From Spirosoma profusum (GTDB lineage: Bacteria > Bacteroidota > Bacteroidia > Cytophagales > Spirosomataceae): a DNA stretch of 64,000 nt. Every line of letters starts with the position of its first letter. Position 1 is the stretch's first letter. Shown piece after piece: positions 53,630 to 62,670 of this stretch. Location: assembly GCF_014699005.1 (NCBI RefSeq), contig NZ_JACWZY010000010.1, forward strand, positions 149,989-213,988. Reading direction: 5' to 3'. The position numbers and the translations under genes were made by a program. The notes beneath the pieces were generated by a model. The model did not search any database. It was not told the origin of the DNA and worked only from the letters and a program-made list of their open reading frames with translations.

Positions 53630-56116
53630 ATGAAAACGCTTGTACCATCCTTACTCCTACTCCTGTTATTGTCGCTGACAACTGCCTTTGGGCAGGTTCT
53701 GACACGAGGAACCGTACACGGTAACGTAGGAACGGTAGCTGGGAAGCCACTCGAATTTGCCACACTAATGCTGCTGAAAGCTAAAGATTCTACACTGGTA
53801 AAAGGAGCGATTAGTGATATTGACGGAAAATATAGTTTCGAAAACGTGGGCGCTGGTCAGTATCTGGTGGCCGGCCAGCAGGTAAGTTATCGCAAAACGT
53901 ATAGCCCACCGTTCACTATTGATGAAGCGCATCCAGCCTTCGAATTAAGCCCGTTATCGCTAACCGAAGAATCGAAAACACTGAATGAAGTAAAGGTGAT
54001 CGCTCAGAAGCCGTTCATCGAGCAGCAGGTTGACCGGACCGTTGTCAATGTCGAAAACAGCATTGTTGCGAGTGGTAACACAGCGCTGGAAGTTCTGGAA
54101 AAAGCTCCCGGCGTAACCATCGACCGTCAGAACGACCAGATTATTCTGAAAGGTAAATCAGGTGTTATTGTGTACATCGACGGCAAGCAGACATATCTGT
54201 CTCAGCAGGAAGTGTCGAATCTGCTGAAAAACACGCCCAGCGATAACATTGCTTCGATTGAGATTATTACCAATCCTGGCTCTAAATACGATGCAGCCGG
54301 TAATTCGGGGATTATCAATATCAAGATGAAGAAGAATAAGAATTTCGGTACCAACGGAAACATCATTGTAGGCGCTGGCTACGGCTGGGTAAAATCGCCG
54401 AGTGGCATCCGCGACGACCTGCCGAAATTCAATTCATCGATAAACCTGAACCACCGTGAAGGTAAAGTCAATCTGTTTGGCAACTATAGCTATACGAACC
54501 GTCAGAGCGCGCAGCAAAACGAACTTAACCGAGTCATAAAATACAACGGAGCCACAAATTATTTCGACCAGGCATCGTTCCGGCCCAACCAGTTTGTGGG
54601 TCATTCGTACCGGGCAGGTGCCGATTATTTTATCAATCAGAAAAGTACAATTGGCGTATTGGTTAATGGTTTTGTGAATGAATGGAGTCAGACAGGTGTA
54701 AATAATACGCTCATCAGCAATGAAAATCGCCAGTTGACCAGTAAGGCAACGACCCAAACCGGTATCCAGAATCTGTTCAACAACGTAACGACCAACCTCA
54801 ACTACAAATATGAGTTCGGAAAAGGGCGTGAGTGGACAGTCGATGCTGACTACGTTCATTATGGCGGACGTAACAACAACACGCTGAGTACCAGTTACGT
54901 TAATGCCGAGAACGTATCAACGCGCCCGAATCAGGACGTAGTGAACCGAATGCCATCGGCGATTAACATCCTGGCTTTCAAAACGGATTACATTCATCCG
55001 CTGAAAAACGGTGCCAAATTCGAAGCCGGTCTGAAAAGCAGTTTTGTGAACGCCGATAATAACACGCTGTACGATACGTTGCAGCAGGAAACTCGTCAGT
55101 GGCTTCCCGACGCCAGCCGCTCGAACCAGTTCAAATACGACGAAAACATCAATGCCGCCTATATTAACTACGCCGGCAAATTGGGTAAGAAAACCAAAAT
55201 TCAGATGGGGCTGCGGGCTGAACATACCCACTCGATTGGTACGTCGGTTACGCTCAACCAAACCGTTGACCGGAACTACCTGAACGTCTTCCCGACACTG
55301 TTTCTATCACGGCAACTGGATACCAACAACGTACTGAACCTGTCGTACAGCCGACGTATCGACCGCCCCGATTACCAGAACCTGAATCCGTTCGTGTTTT
55401 ACCTCGACCCCTATACGTATCAGCAGGGTAACCCGTTCCTACGTCCTCAGTACACGAATTCGGTAGAGTTGACGCACGTATTCAAAAGCGCGTTTACTAC
55501 GTCGATTAACTTCAGCCGAACCACCGATTTCATCAACCGGGAGACACCTCGCCAGATCCCAGAGAAAAACACTACGTACGTGATCGCTGAAAACCAGGGA
55601 CATCTGGACAATATCGGCCTGAATCTGAGCTTCCCAGTAACGGTGACGAAATGGTGGCGGATGCAGAATAACATTAATGGCTACTACCAAAACTATCAGA
55701 CGTTCTATTCGGGAACGCCATACGAAGTGAAACTAGTCGCCTACAATCTGTATACGTCTCAGAACTTCACCTTTAGCAAAACCGTATCAGCGGAGGTATC
55801 GGGCTGGTTTAACTCAGCATCGCAATATGGGTTCTACCGGGCACAGCCAATGGGCGCGTTCAACGTGGGTGTTCAGAAGAAGTTGATGGATGGAAAAGGG
55901 AACCTGAAACTCAACGTGAGCGATCCCTTCTGGCTGAATAAGTTTAACGGTCGGGCAGTAGTGCAGGACATTGACTTCCGTGTCATGTCGCGGTGGGAGA
56001 GCCGTCGGATCATGTTAACGTTCACGTATCGATTTGGTAATCAGAATGTAAAAGCTGCACGCCAGCGCAATTCGGCCACGTCTGCTGAACAAAGCCGGGC
56101 TGGCGGACAGAACTAG
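53630..56116 (+). CDS. TonB-dependent receptor family protein (carboxypeptidase-like + OMP_b-brl_3)
   Basis: About 828 residues from ATG 53630 (MKTLVPSLLLLLLLSL), signal ending TAFGQ. An N-terminal CarboxypepD_reg-like domain (GTVAGKPLEFATLMLLKAKDS) leads to a plug with LEVLEKAPGVTIDRQ, GVIVYIDGKQTYLS and GNSGIINIKMKKN, then a large barrel ending in FTYRFG. This is the outer-membrane beta-barrel family 3 type without a SusD partner. Members take up peptides, siderophores or glycans; the ligand is not evident. Confidence 0.9.
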   Translation: MKTLVPSLLLLLLLSLTTAFGQVLTRGTVHGNVGTVAGKPLEFATLMLLKAKDSTLVKGAISDIDGKYSFENVGAGQYLVAGQQVSYRKTYSPPFTIDEAHPAFELSPLSLTEESKTLNEVKVIAQKPFIEQQVDRTVVNVENSIVASGNTALEVLEKAPGVTIDRQNDQIILKGKSGVIVYIDGKQTYLSQQEVSNLLKNTPSDNIASIEIITNPGSKYDAAGNSGIINIKMKKNKNFGTNGNIIVGAGYGWVKSPSGIRDDLPKFNSSINLNHREGKVNLFGNYSYTNRQSAQQNELNRVIKYNGATNYFDQASFRPNQFVGHSYRAGADYFINQKSTIGVLVNGFVNEWSQTGVNNTLISNENRQLTSKATTQTGIQNLFNNVTTNLNYKYEFGKGREWTVDADYVHYGGRNNNTLSTSYVNAENVSTRPNQDVVNRMPSAINILAFKTDYIHPLKNGAKFEAGLKSSFVNADNNTLYDTLQQETRQWLPDASRSNQFKYDENINAAYINYAGKLGKKTKIQMGLRAEHTHSIGTSVTLNQTVDRNYLNVFPTLFLSRQLDTNNVLNLSYSRRIDRPDYQNLNPFVFYLDPYTYQQGNPFLRPQYTNSVELTHVFKSAFTTSINFSRTTDFINRETPRQIPEKNTTYVIAENQGHLDNIGLNLSFPVTVTKWWRMQNNINGYYQNYQTFYSGTPYEVKLVAYNLYTSQNFTFSKTVSAEVSGWFNSASQYGFYRAQPMGAFNVGVQKKLMDGKGNLKLNVSDPFWLNKFNGRAVVQDIDFRVMSRWESRRIMLTFTYRFGNQNVKAARQRNSATSAEQSRAGGQN

Positions 56117-56122
56117 ATATAA

Positions 56123-56187
56123 TATGTATGAAGTATGATGTATGATATGTAGCTCAAGAAATTACAGCATATATCCTACTTCATACA
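56123..56187. repeat. Imperfect palindrome after the TonB receptor
   Basis: Arms TGTATGAAGTATG and CTACTTCATACA pair, with further weak pairing inside. AT-rich; related in composition to the 3010 repeat but not the same sequence. Confidence 0.45.
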
Positions 56188-56216
56188 AAGGACTTAGTTT
56201 AGGTTAAGAAAACGTG

Positions 56217-56247
56217 AAAGCCATTTCCAACTTGAGAAATGGCTTTT
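56217..56247 (+). terminator. Intrinsic terminator of the TonB receptor gene
   Basis: AAAGCCATTTC and GAAATGGCTTT form an 11-bp stem with an 8-nt loop, followed by six T. It could also serve the minus-strand gene ending at 56279. Confidence 0.88.
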
Positions 56248-56278
56248 TTGTATGTTGATAATTTCGAGCAAGTACTGA

Positions 56279-56809
56279 TTACAGATTGTCCATATCTATG
56301 TCGAACCGCCCCTCGGTGACTCGCACGATCTCTTTATTGACTATGAATTGTCCATCAAATTCAAACGTCCCTGAAACGATATGATTGATGGTATCCAGAC
56401 GCGAAATCACTACTTTACCCGGATTTGACTCCATTGAGGTAAAAAGCCTGAATTGGTTATCATAGTAAACGGCGAAGGGGTCATCATATAGATTTTTCAA
56501 TCTATTAGTACCAATTACCCCTTTGGGGAGCGATAACTGAACCCGGTCTTTGGTGCTGGCATTGGTATGAATCATTAAATAGAAAGTACTGGCGCTCAAT
56601 CGCTTGAATTCAACTTCGATGGCCTTAGCTGCTGGCCCCTGATCGTTACGAATCCCATTGGCAATCCAAACCTTACCATTGATTCGACAGCCAAATGTAT
56701 TGAGACCTTCTGTGGTGGGCGCCGGCAAAGGATCTTCTTTGGGTTTACAGCTATTAGCCATAAACATTCCCCATGCAACCAGCATTAATGACTTGAGGAA
56801 ATAATTCAT
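56279..56809 (-). CDS. DUF6252 family lipoprotein
   Basis: 176 residues with lipobox MANSC (Cys21). The blocks NTFGCRINGKVWIANG near 38-53 and the C-terminal GTFEFDGQFI, VRVTEGRFDI match the DUF6252 family. It likely sits on the periplasmic or surface face of the outer membrane. No partner gene adjacent; role unknown. Confidence 0.8.
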   Translation of the reverse strand: MNYFLKSLMLVAWGMFMANSCKPKEDPLPAPTTEGLNTFGCRINGKVWIANGIRNDQGPAAKAIEVEFKRLSASTFYLMIHTNASTKDRVQLSLPKGVIGTNRLKNLYDDPFAVYYDNQFRLFTSMESNPGKVVISRLDTINHIVSGTFEFDGQFIVNKEIVRVTEGRFDIDMDNL

Positions 56810-57159
56810 AGATCAGAAAAGTTAGCACCTGAAAAGCAACACAAAGAAATTGGTTTAAACAAAAGAAGGCAACCAATTTCAGCTATGAATTAATAAAGTG
56901 TACAATACCGAGAGCACCACTATACTAGAAAATCTCCCGTTCAATCAATCCTTTTATAGCGTCTACCGAGTAATAAATAAATATAAAAATTATGAAATTA
57001 ATGAGTATTTATACTTAACAAGTATTAATAATCGTAAAGTTTATATAGTTATAATAACTTAATTATTCAACCTTAAGTTACCAACATACCGTTTACACTA
57101 ATTATTTGACAGGCGTATTTTTTCTTTGTAGGTTGGTTGCCTGTGATACTAATTAACCT
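56810..57159. other. 350-bp AT-rich divergent intergenic region
   Basis: Between the DUF6252 gene and the 57160 gene. TTTG at 57105 and TTTCTTTG at 57121 resemble -33 and -7 elements, but spacing is short. No coding sequence recognised. Confidence 0.45.
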
Positions 57160-57525
57160 ATGGACATTACGATTTACGGAGAAAACCGTCTTACAATTCC
57201 TTTTGTATTTGTACTCTATGCTGTTGAAGTAAATACTCAGACGCAGCATATTGAAATCTTTCGCCAGCGTTTCTCATTCATGCCCCGTTATGAGCATGGC
57301 GATGTGATCCGATTTAAACGTCCTGGCGAACAAGACATTGAGGACCGGTACGTAGTTGACCGGGTGGTGAACTATGTTGTTTGCATTCCACAGCCTCCTC
57401 AGCAACGAGGCAGTACGCAGTATCAGAATCAGGTTTGCGTCATTATGCATCCCCAATCTGTTATGGAAGGGCCGGAGTACGAGGTATATGGCTCAAATAA
57501 GGCCAATACGTTTCTACAGGGTTAA
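57160..57525 (+). CDS. Hypothetical small soluble protein
   Basis: 121 residues with no signal. A beta-rich pattern (IYGENRLTIPFVFVLYAVEV, RYEHGDVIRFKRPGEQD, VVDRVVNYVVCIPQPPQQ, VCVIMHPQSVMEGPEYEVYG) suggests a small beta-barrel or SH3-like fold. The family was not recognised. It is isolated, after a long AT-rich region. Confidence 0.6.
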   Translation: MDITIYGENRLTIPFVFVLYAVEVNTQTQHIEIFRQRFSFMPRYEHGDVIRFKRPGEQDIEDRYVVDRVVNYVVCIPQPPQQRGSTQYQNQVCVIMHPQSVMEGPEYEVYGSNKANTFLQG

Positions 57526-57601
57526 GTCGTTTTCTACACTGAACTTCACACATTACTATCGAAACTTTTACACGCAGGACCAACTCACCGCTACGTAGTG
57601 A

Positions 57602-58063
57602 CTATTTTCGGGAGCCATTCGCTACACGTCCACGATATTCCCATTCCCAGACATCGCCATCTTCTTCATCCCAAACAGTGCCGAGAAGGACGAAATCATT
57701 TTTCTCCAGTATGCGTGTAGAATAATTCGGCTCAGGTAAGGTTCGGGCGGTAACGATCACCGAAGGATCGGTCTGCAACGCCAGCCTGACCAATTGCCCA
57801 CAAATCTTGGTACCGATGCCTTTCTGCTGATGCCGAGGAAATACGCCATACGCTATTTCGATACGTCCGTCTTTTGGCTTGCCCTTAAATGCCGCGCTAC
57901 CTACCAACGTATCGTTGAGATTGACTACATAGCCAATCCAGGGTGGCGTATATCCTATCCTGTCAAAAAACTCGATGGTCATAGGTAAACCGACTTCCAA
58001 GTCAGGTTCATTCAGAAATTGACTGTTTTCGGCTAAGGTTTGGCGAATGGGAAGGAGATTCAT
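57602..58063 (-). CDS. GNAT-family N-acetyltransferase
   Basis: 153 residues. The acetyl-CoA binding motif FPRHQQKGIGTKICGQLV (Q/R-x-x-G-x-G/A form) lies near 90-107, after the strand NDTLVGSAAFKG and IEIAYGV. The C-terminal NDFVLLGTVWDEEDGDVWEWEY resembles RimJ-like members. Substrate unknown. It is convergent with the preceding small gene. Confidence 0.88.
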   Translation of the reverse strand: MNLLPIRQTLAENSQFLNEPDLEVGLPMTIEFFDRIGYTPPWIGYVVNLNDTLVGSAAFKGKPKDGRIEIAYGVFPRHQQKGIGTKICGQLVRLALQTDPSVIVTARTLPEPNYSTRILEKNDFVLLGTVWDEEDGDVWEWEYRGRVANGSRK

Positions 58064-58203
58064 GATGATTAGTTATAAGGGCTTTTTAGGGGTTTGTCTT
58101 TACCCCCAAAAGAATCGTTTACGTAGCACCTACCCTCCTGACCGCTCATCATTATTATTTACCGTTCTAGTAGTTTGTATTACATAGTACCGGCCACCAC
58201 CTA

Positions 58204-58211
58204 TATCTTTG
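58204..58211 (+). promoter_or_regulatory. Putative -7 promoter box of the 58273 gene
   Basis: TATCTTTG matches TAnnTTTG, 62 nt before the start. TTTG at 58174 could be the -33 element, though the 26-bp gap is long. Confidence 0.45.
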
Positions 58212-58272
58212 TTTCACCAATCGGGACAAACCCGACCTGCTTAGAACACGAACCAAACAACAATATACTATT

Positions 58273-58674
58273 ATGAAAACGCTCATTAAATCGCTCGCTC
58301 TTGCCCTGACACTGGGTTTTGTTACAGTTGCCAATACGTTTGCCGACACCAATCCAGGTCGTCGTGCCGAGAAAGTTGCTACGTTTAAAACCGGCATCTA
58401 TACCACTACAAGTGGTAAACTGTCGATTGCACTGGATAAAGAAAAAGGTGGCTACGTCGACATTCTGCTGAAGAATGCCGAAGGGAAAGTGCTGTATAGC
58501 CAACGGATGAACAAAAACGAAAGCGTGTATCGCACTCGACTGAATCTGAGCGAATTGCCTGATGGTGCCTATCAGCTGGAAATTACCAACGGGGTTGACA
58601 CAACACGCCAGACCGTCACAATTGCTACCAAAAATCCCCAACGTACCATTGAGGCAGTTGCCATCAATAACTAA
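58273..58674 (+). CDS. Small secreted beta-rich protein (DUF3244/T9SS-CTD-like)
   Basis: 133 residues with a signal peptide (ends NTFA, about 24). The mature part has repeated strands: TSGKLSIALDKEKGGYVDILLKNAEGKVLYSQ, NLSELPDGAYQLEITNG, TRQTVTIA. These resemble both DUF3244 and a T9SS sorting domain alone. A bare CTD-like protein might bind envelope partners or be secreted by T9SS. It ends at a strong terminator. Confidence 0.78.
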   Translation: MKTLIKSLALALTLGFVTVANTFADTNPGRRAEKVATFKTGIYTTTSGKLSIALDKEKGGYVDILLKNAEGKVLYSQRMNKNESVYRTRLNLSELPDGAYQLEITNGVDTTRQTVTIATKNPQRTIEAVAINN

Positions 58675-59215
58675 TCACTCACTACCGACCTACCTTTGCC
58701 AGACCGGTTAAATCGGTCTGGCTTTTTTGTTTTGGTCGACTTCAGCTGCCTTCCGTTATTTTAAGTATGAAAGATGAATTACACATACTGATTTGCAGTT
58801 ATTTTTCCATAATAAATTGTATATCATTTCGGACACGACCCTGCGTTTGAAGCCTTGTAAGCAGATCACTCATACCTACAACTGCGGTCCGGTCATCCAG
58901 CTACGCCAGTAGGTAGTCTAGAGGATACAGGTATCAGCAACTTAGCTGCGGGGAATACTATCTGCAAAGGGGATTTCAATATGATTGTAATAGAAATCCG
59001 GAGTAGGGGGTCGGGTGGCTGGACGGGGCGAGGGTATACATAGATTTCGTATCTGAGGAACAGTCGGATTGCCGTCGAGTTTATCGATGCTAGGTTGGCG
59101 AATTGCTTTGTTTATAGCCAACTATGAGAATAAGAAGCTACAAACATAACAGACCTGTCGTAAACAAAAAACAATCCTGATTATAGAGTTAAACTAACTA
59201 TGATTTAAAATCAAG
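58675..59215. other. 541-bp intergenic region
   Basis: Apart from the terminator at 58698 no gene, repeat or RNA was recognised. Composition shifts to AT-rich toward the acyltransferase, and it marks the border of the acquired region. Confidence 0.45.
58698..58728 (+). terminator. Intrinsic terminator of the 58273 gene
   Basis: GCCAGACCG and CGGTCTGGC form a 9-bp perfect stem with a 7-nt loop, followed by six T residues. Confidence 0.92.
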
Positions 59216-60226
59216 CTAGTTGGTTTTCCGTTTCAACCAAGGCTTCTCAATGAAGTTCCAAGATAAAATAGCGACAATCAATACAGTAAATATCAGTAGT
59301 GCCATCCCTGGATATAATTTATTTTCCTTAAGCATATTATAATGGATGAAAACCTGTATTATCGGGAAATGATATATATAAATACCATATGAAAAATCAC
59401 CATATTTACCGAAATTATTGAAGACTGGAAAATTATAGGCTACATAGATTAGTATGACTGTGAAACAAATAGGTCTAAGTACTTCTATATTCATGAAATA
59501 CTCCATTGAAAAAATACTAATAGATAGTATCAATAGATATGTTCGTATTTTTTTCAGATAAAAATTTCTATAATAATAAAATGAGATGCCACACACGAAA
59601 TAACAATAAAATCCAGGAGTTTGCCTGCTCAGGAAAAGTAAAAAATCATTACCCGAATTTGATAAATAATATTTATATATAAGTGACAGCCAATACAGAA
59701 ATGCCAATATAATAATTCTATTATATGACTTACACCTATCTATATAATATAATAGGACTGGCAATGATAAGTAAAATAATAACTCTACTTTAATCGTCCA
59801 CAAAGCACCATTTACAGCGGGTTGGGGGTTGCTGACAAAAACGCCAGGTAACGTGGGTTGTAAAAAATTTAGAAAAAATAAATTTGAAAGAAAATAAAAA
59901 TAAAGTTGCCTGTTTGTGAAATAGCTACTTAGCGACAAATTGCTTAGTAATGACAAAAAAATACTAGCCAAAAAAACGAACAATATATAAGCTGGAAGTA
60001 TCCGTCGGAACCTTTTTTGTAAATAACTAGGTAGGCTATTTGTTCTTTTGTAGCTTTTGGTTATAAGATATCCGCTTATTATAAAAAAACCTGTTACGCT
60101 AGTATATGAGTCAAAATAATTTTGTAAACAAGTTATTCTATTTTCTTCGGTTAATTCAATCAAGTGTCTCAATAAAACTGTAAAGGCAAACACAAATCGA
60201 ATAAGATCAAAATTATTCTTTTCCAT
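59216..60226 (-). CDS. Acyltransferase-3 (OafA/YrhL-like) membrane protein
   Basis: 336 residues with about ten membrane helices. N-terminal NNFDLIRFVFAFTVLLRHLIEL has the family Arg and a catalytic-type His; FFIISGYLITKSYKR and WTIKVELLFYL follow, and the C terminus has FIEKPWLKR. It O-acylates surface glycans in the inner membrane. The gene is strongly AT-rich, lacks the ACGTA signature and borders the IS cluster, so it was probably acquired by transfer. Confidence 0.92.
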   Translation of the reverse strand: MEKNNFDLIRFVFAFTVLLRHLIELTEENRITCLQNYFDSYTSVTGFFIISGYLITKSYKRTNSLPSYLQKRFRRILPAYILFVFLASIFLSLLSNLSLSSYFTNRQLYFYFLSNLFFLNFLQPTLPGVFVSNPQPAVNGALWTIKVELLFYLSLPVLLYYIDRCKSYNRIIILAFLYWLSLIYKYYLSNSGNDFLLFLSRQTPGFYCYFVCGISFYYYRNFYLKKIRTYLLILSISIFSMEYFMNIEVLRPICFTVILIYVAYNFPVFNNFGKYGDFSYGIYIYHFPIIQVFIHYNMLKENKLYPGMALLIFTVLIVAILSWNFIEKPWLKRKTN

Positions 60227-60778
60227 AAAAATGTTGATACTTCTAACAGGTAATCGTTTGTTGTATTAACAGGTATTTGCTCTATAAATATTTAGTTTAA
60301 TGCGATTTTTAATAATACAAATACGCCAATAAACGAAATGAAGACATACCTCTTAATTCTAGTACGGTAGTTTCAACGCACTTATAGAAAATAGACGAGA
60401 TTATTATTAAAGGTACTTGATTAATTCCTGGTAATCGAGTGAAATTCTCTTTTTATTTATCTATTTGAATTAACACGTCTTAGACAAGCAATCAAACAAA
60501 AGTAACACAATAGCTAATAAACAGCGTAACTATATTGAATAATTCCTGAATCGATCGATATAGAAAGCTGCCATTGTAAGCGGAGGAAGTAACGCCCACT
60601 GAAACGAAGAGGACTCCTGAGCTGACGCAAAAATGAGTATACTGATTCTGCCAGTGGGGAACTGGATAGTCAGGAGTTAGCTGGCTCGCTCATTTGTAAT
60701 CGGATACCATCCCCCAAGATTTAGGCCGTTGTTTAGCTTCGCGTGTTGCTGTAAACCCGAAGCGGAAGAATAAATCTA
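60227..60778. other. 552-bp region before the IS cluster
   Basis: The AT-rich first half may carry the acyltransferase promoter. From 60690 a minus-strand coding remnant runs into the IS5 end. No further gene recognised. Confidence 0.45.
60690..60778 (-). pseudogene. Possible C-terminal gene fragment cut by the IS5 element
   Basis: The minus frame ends at TGA (60692-60690) and reads FRFGFTATREAKQRPKSWG followed by MVSDYK before the IS5 inverted repeat interrupts it. The sequence looks protein-like but I do not recognise the family. Confidence 0.35.
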
Positions 60779-61305
60779 AGAAACTGTCTGAAAACCATGA
60801 TAACATAGAAAAAGGCATCCGATAAAAGGGAATTTTGTAGTGACCAAACCGCAAAACGTCCTTCTCAGATGCCTTCCCACAAAACTAAGCAGAAAGTCAC
60901 CAAAAAATTGCCTGCCGAACTCTCTACTCAACAATGGAAACAGCTAAAACCCTTATTACCAGTCCCCAAAAAGCAAGTCGACGGGCCCGGTCGTACTCCA
61001 CTTGATTTGCGGGAGGTCATTAATGCGATTCTGTATGTGATGCGCAGCGGGTGCTCATTTATACGATTGGGTAGCCAATCTGAGGGGCTGGATTTGGCAG
61101 GTGGTCAAGCGAAGTGATGATAAAAACCGGTTTGTGTTATTGCCTCGTCGATGGGTAGTGGAGCGGAGTTTTGGCTGGTTAAGCTTTCACCGTCGGTTGT
61201 CCAAAGACGACGAAAAGCTAACCCGCAACAGCGAGTCAGCTTTGTATATTGCCATGTTGCCCATGATGCTCAGAAGGCTCAATTAACTATTTTCAGACAG
61301 TCTCT
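60779..61305. mobile_element. IS5-family deletion derivative
   Basis: 527 bp bounded by 16-bp inverted repeats, AGAAACTGTCTGAAAA (60779-60794) and TTTTCAGACAGTCTCT (61290-61305), matching 15/16. TA flanks both ends, compatible with a TA target duplication. Only the ends of the transposase gene remain, so it could move only if another copy supplied the enzyme. Confidence 0.85.
60869..61286 (+). pseudogene. IS5-family transposase with internal deletion
   Basis: The N-terminal part (residues like WKQLKPLLPVPKKQVDGPGR, LREVINAILYVMRSGCSF) breaks near 61060. The frame then shifts into the C-terminal part (WVVERSFGWLSFHRRLSKDDE ... MLPMMLRRLN). About 400 bp of the middle, including most catalytic residues, are missing; the final VER-x-F-G-W-L block is kept. 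Inactive. Confidence 0.88.
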
Positions 61306-61359
61306 TACAACTACTCTGATTGATACGTTTACTCAATTGTGCTATCCCCTACTAGGTGT

Positions 61360-61493
61360 TCAGATTTTGAGTAGAGCCAATCCCGCTTGTTTGAACTCAA
61401 CTGGTGTCATAAAACCAAGCGCCTGGTGAGTCCTCTCTATATTGTAAGCCTTCAACCAAGTTTCAATTACCTTCCGCACTTGAGCTAAGTGAT
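61360..61493 (-). mobile_element. IS3-family orfB C-terminal remnant
   Basis: The minus frame ends at TGA (61362-61360) and reads DHLAQVRKVIETWLKAYNIE followed by RTHQALGFMTPVEFKQ, the typical end of an IS3-type transposase. It is cut at 61494 by the left end of the IS630 element, showing that IS630 landed later. Confidence 0.85.
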
Positions 61494-62602
61494 CACGCAA
61501 ATTTAGATTAAGTTTATTAGCTTAGCGTTATGGGACGCAAACGCCATATCCAACTAACTGATTCTGAACAACTCACCCTACATGAAGCGCTCAAGAATCA
61601 TCCCAAACATGAGTTTCGTCGATCTGCTCAAGCCCTACTTTGGAACCACCAAGGTTGGGCCGTCAAAACCATTGCTGATGCCTTGGAAGTCTGTCCCCAG
61701 AGTGTCAGTAACTGGCTGACGGCCTTTGAGCAAGATGGCCTGGTGGGGCTCAGACGCCATAAAGGACAAGGGCGTAAACCCATTCTGTCGATCACCAACG
61801 CTCTTCATCAACAGACCTTAGCTCAGGCAGTAGCTATGCATTATCAGCATACTGGTCGGATACAGGCTCACTTACAGCATACCTTAAACCAGCTAGTTAG
61901 CCGCGATACAGTCAAACGGTTCTTAAAAAAAACGACTATGCCTACCACCGCTTACGCCGAAGTACCAAAGCAAACCAAGATTCAGTAGCCTATGCGGATG
62001 GACTGCAACGCTGGAAAATCTTGCTCAGTCTGTGGGTCTGTGGTCTCATCGACCTGTATTTTGCCGACGAGACCGGTTTCACCCAGCAACCTTATATTCC
62101 CTATGGCTGGCAGAAAAAGGGCAACCCCCTATTGCTACCCGCCCGCACTACCACCAAACGACTTAACCTACTCGGCCTGATGCGCTTAGACAAACACCTG
62201 ACGGTGTATCACAGTGAGAAATCGTTAACCGGTGCCTTTGTCGTCCAATCACTGACTGATTTTGTTAATCAATCTCACACCAAGCCTGTTGTGATCGTGT
62301 TGGACAATGGCCCTATTCATCGTTGTCAGGCTGTTTATGAACGCCAAGCTGAATGGGAAGATAAGGACGTTTACCTGTTTTTTCTACCAGCCTACAGCCC
62401 CCATTTAAATCCGATTGAAATCCTGTGGCGCTTTATGAAATACCGTTGGCTGAAGAAAGTGGACTACCTATCGTGGAGCCGCTTGAAAAAATCGGACCGC
62501 CGAAGCGGCCATCTTCGCCATCATCAAAGCCTTTGGACAAGAATATCGGATCGATTTCACCGAACTACAGGCCAAAAATATAGTTCACTTTAATTCTGCG
62601 TG
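61494..62602 (+). mobile_element. IS630-family insertion sequence
   Basis: The ends start CACGCA and close TGCGTG with further inner matches (TTTA, AATTAAAG), giving imperfect inverted repeats. About 1.1 kb, one transposase gene in two frames. Left neighbour is a cut IS3 remnant; right neighbour is another IS3 after two bases. Confidence 0.8.
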
Positions 62603-62603
62603 A
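61530..62603 (+). pseudogene. IS630 transposase: A8 frameshift and 16-nt insertion
   Basis: The first frame (61530-61988) holds the helix-turn-helix region (GWAVKTIADALEVCPQSVSNWL). At an A8 run (61925-61932) a -1 shift joins it to the catalytic frame (KKNDYAYHRLRR ... FADETGF, VLDNGPIHRC, NPIEILW: the D, D, E triad). Such shifts are known as programmed in some IS630 members. Near the C terminus a 16-nt GC-rich insert at 62493-62508 breaks the frame; without it the protein would continue IFAIIKAFGQEYRIDF and stop at TGA 62601-62603. The insert probably disables it. Confidence 0.85.
62493..62508 (+). repeat. 16-nt GC-rich hairpin insert, copy E1 (in IS630)
   Basis: CGGACCGCCGAAGCGG, identical to copy E3. 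It can fold as CCGC-CGAA-GCGG. It lies between the Lys-Lys codons (AAAAAA T) and CCATCTTCGCC, adding one base beyond five codons. Confidence 0.8.
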
Positions 62604-62670
62604 TTGGAGTTGCTACATTTGACTGGAGACTTTTTTGGGACGTATTTGGGGTATAAACTTCAATTCAACC

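Noticed and set aside
58675..59215. tRNA or small RNA gene in the long gap
   Set aside because: No cloverleaf or conserved anticodon arm could be traced by eye.
60748..60764. CCGAAGCGG near 60757 as another 16-nt unit
   Set aside because: Only 11 of 16 positions match and it lies in an uninterrupted coding-like frame, so it is likely chance.
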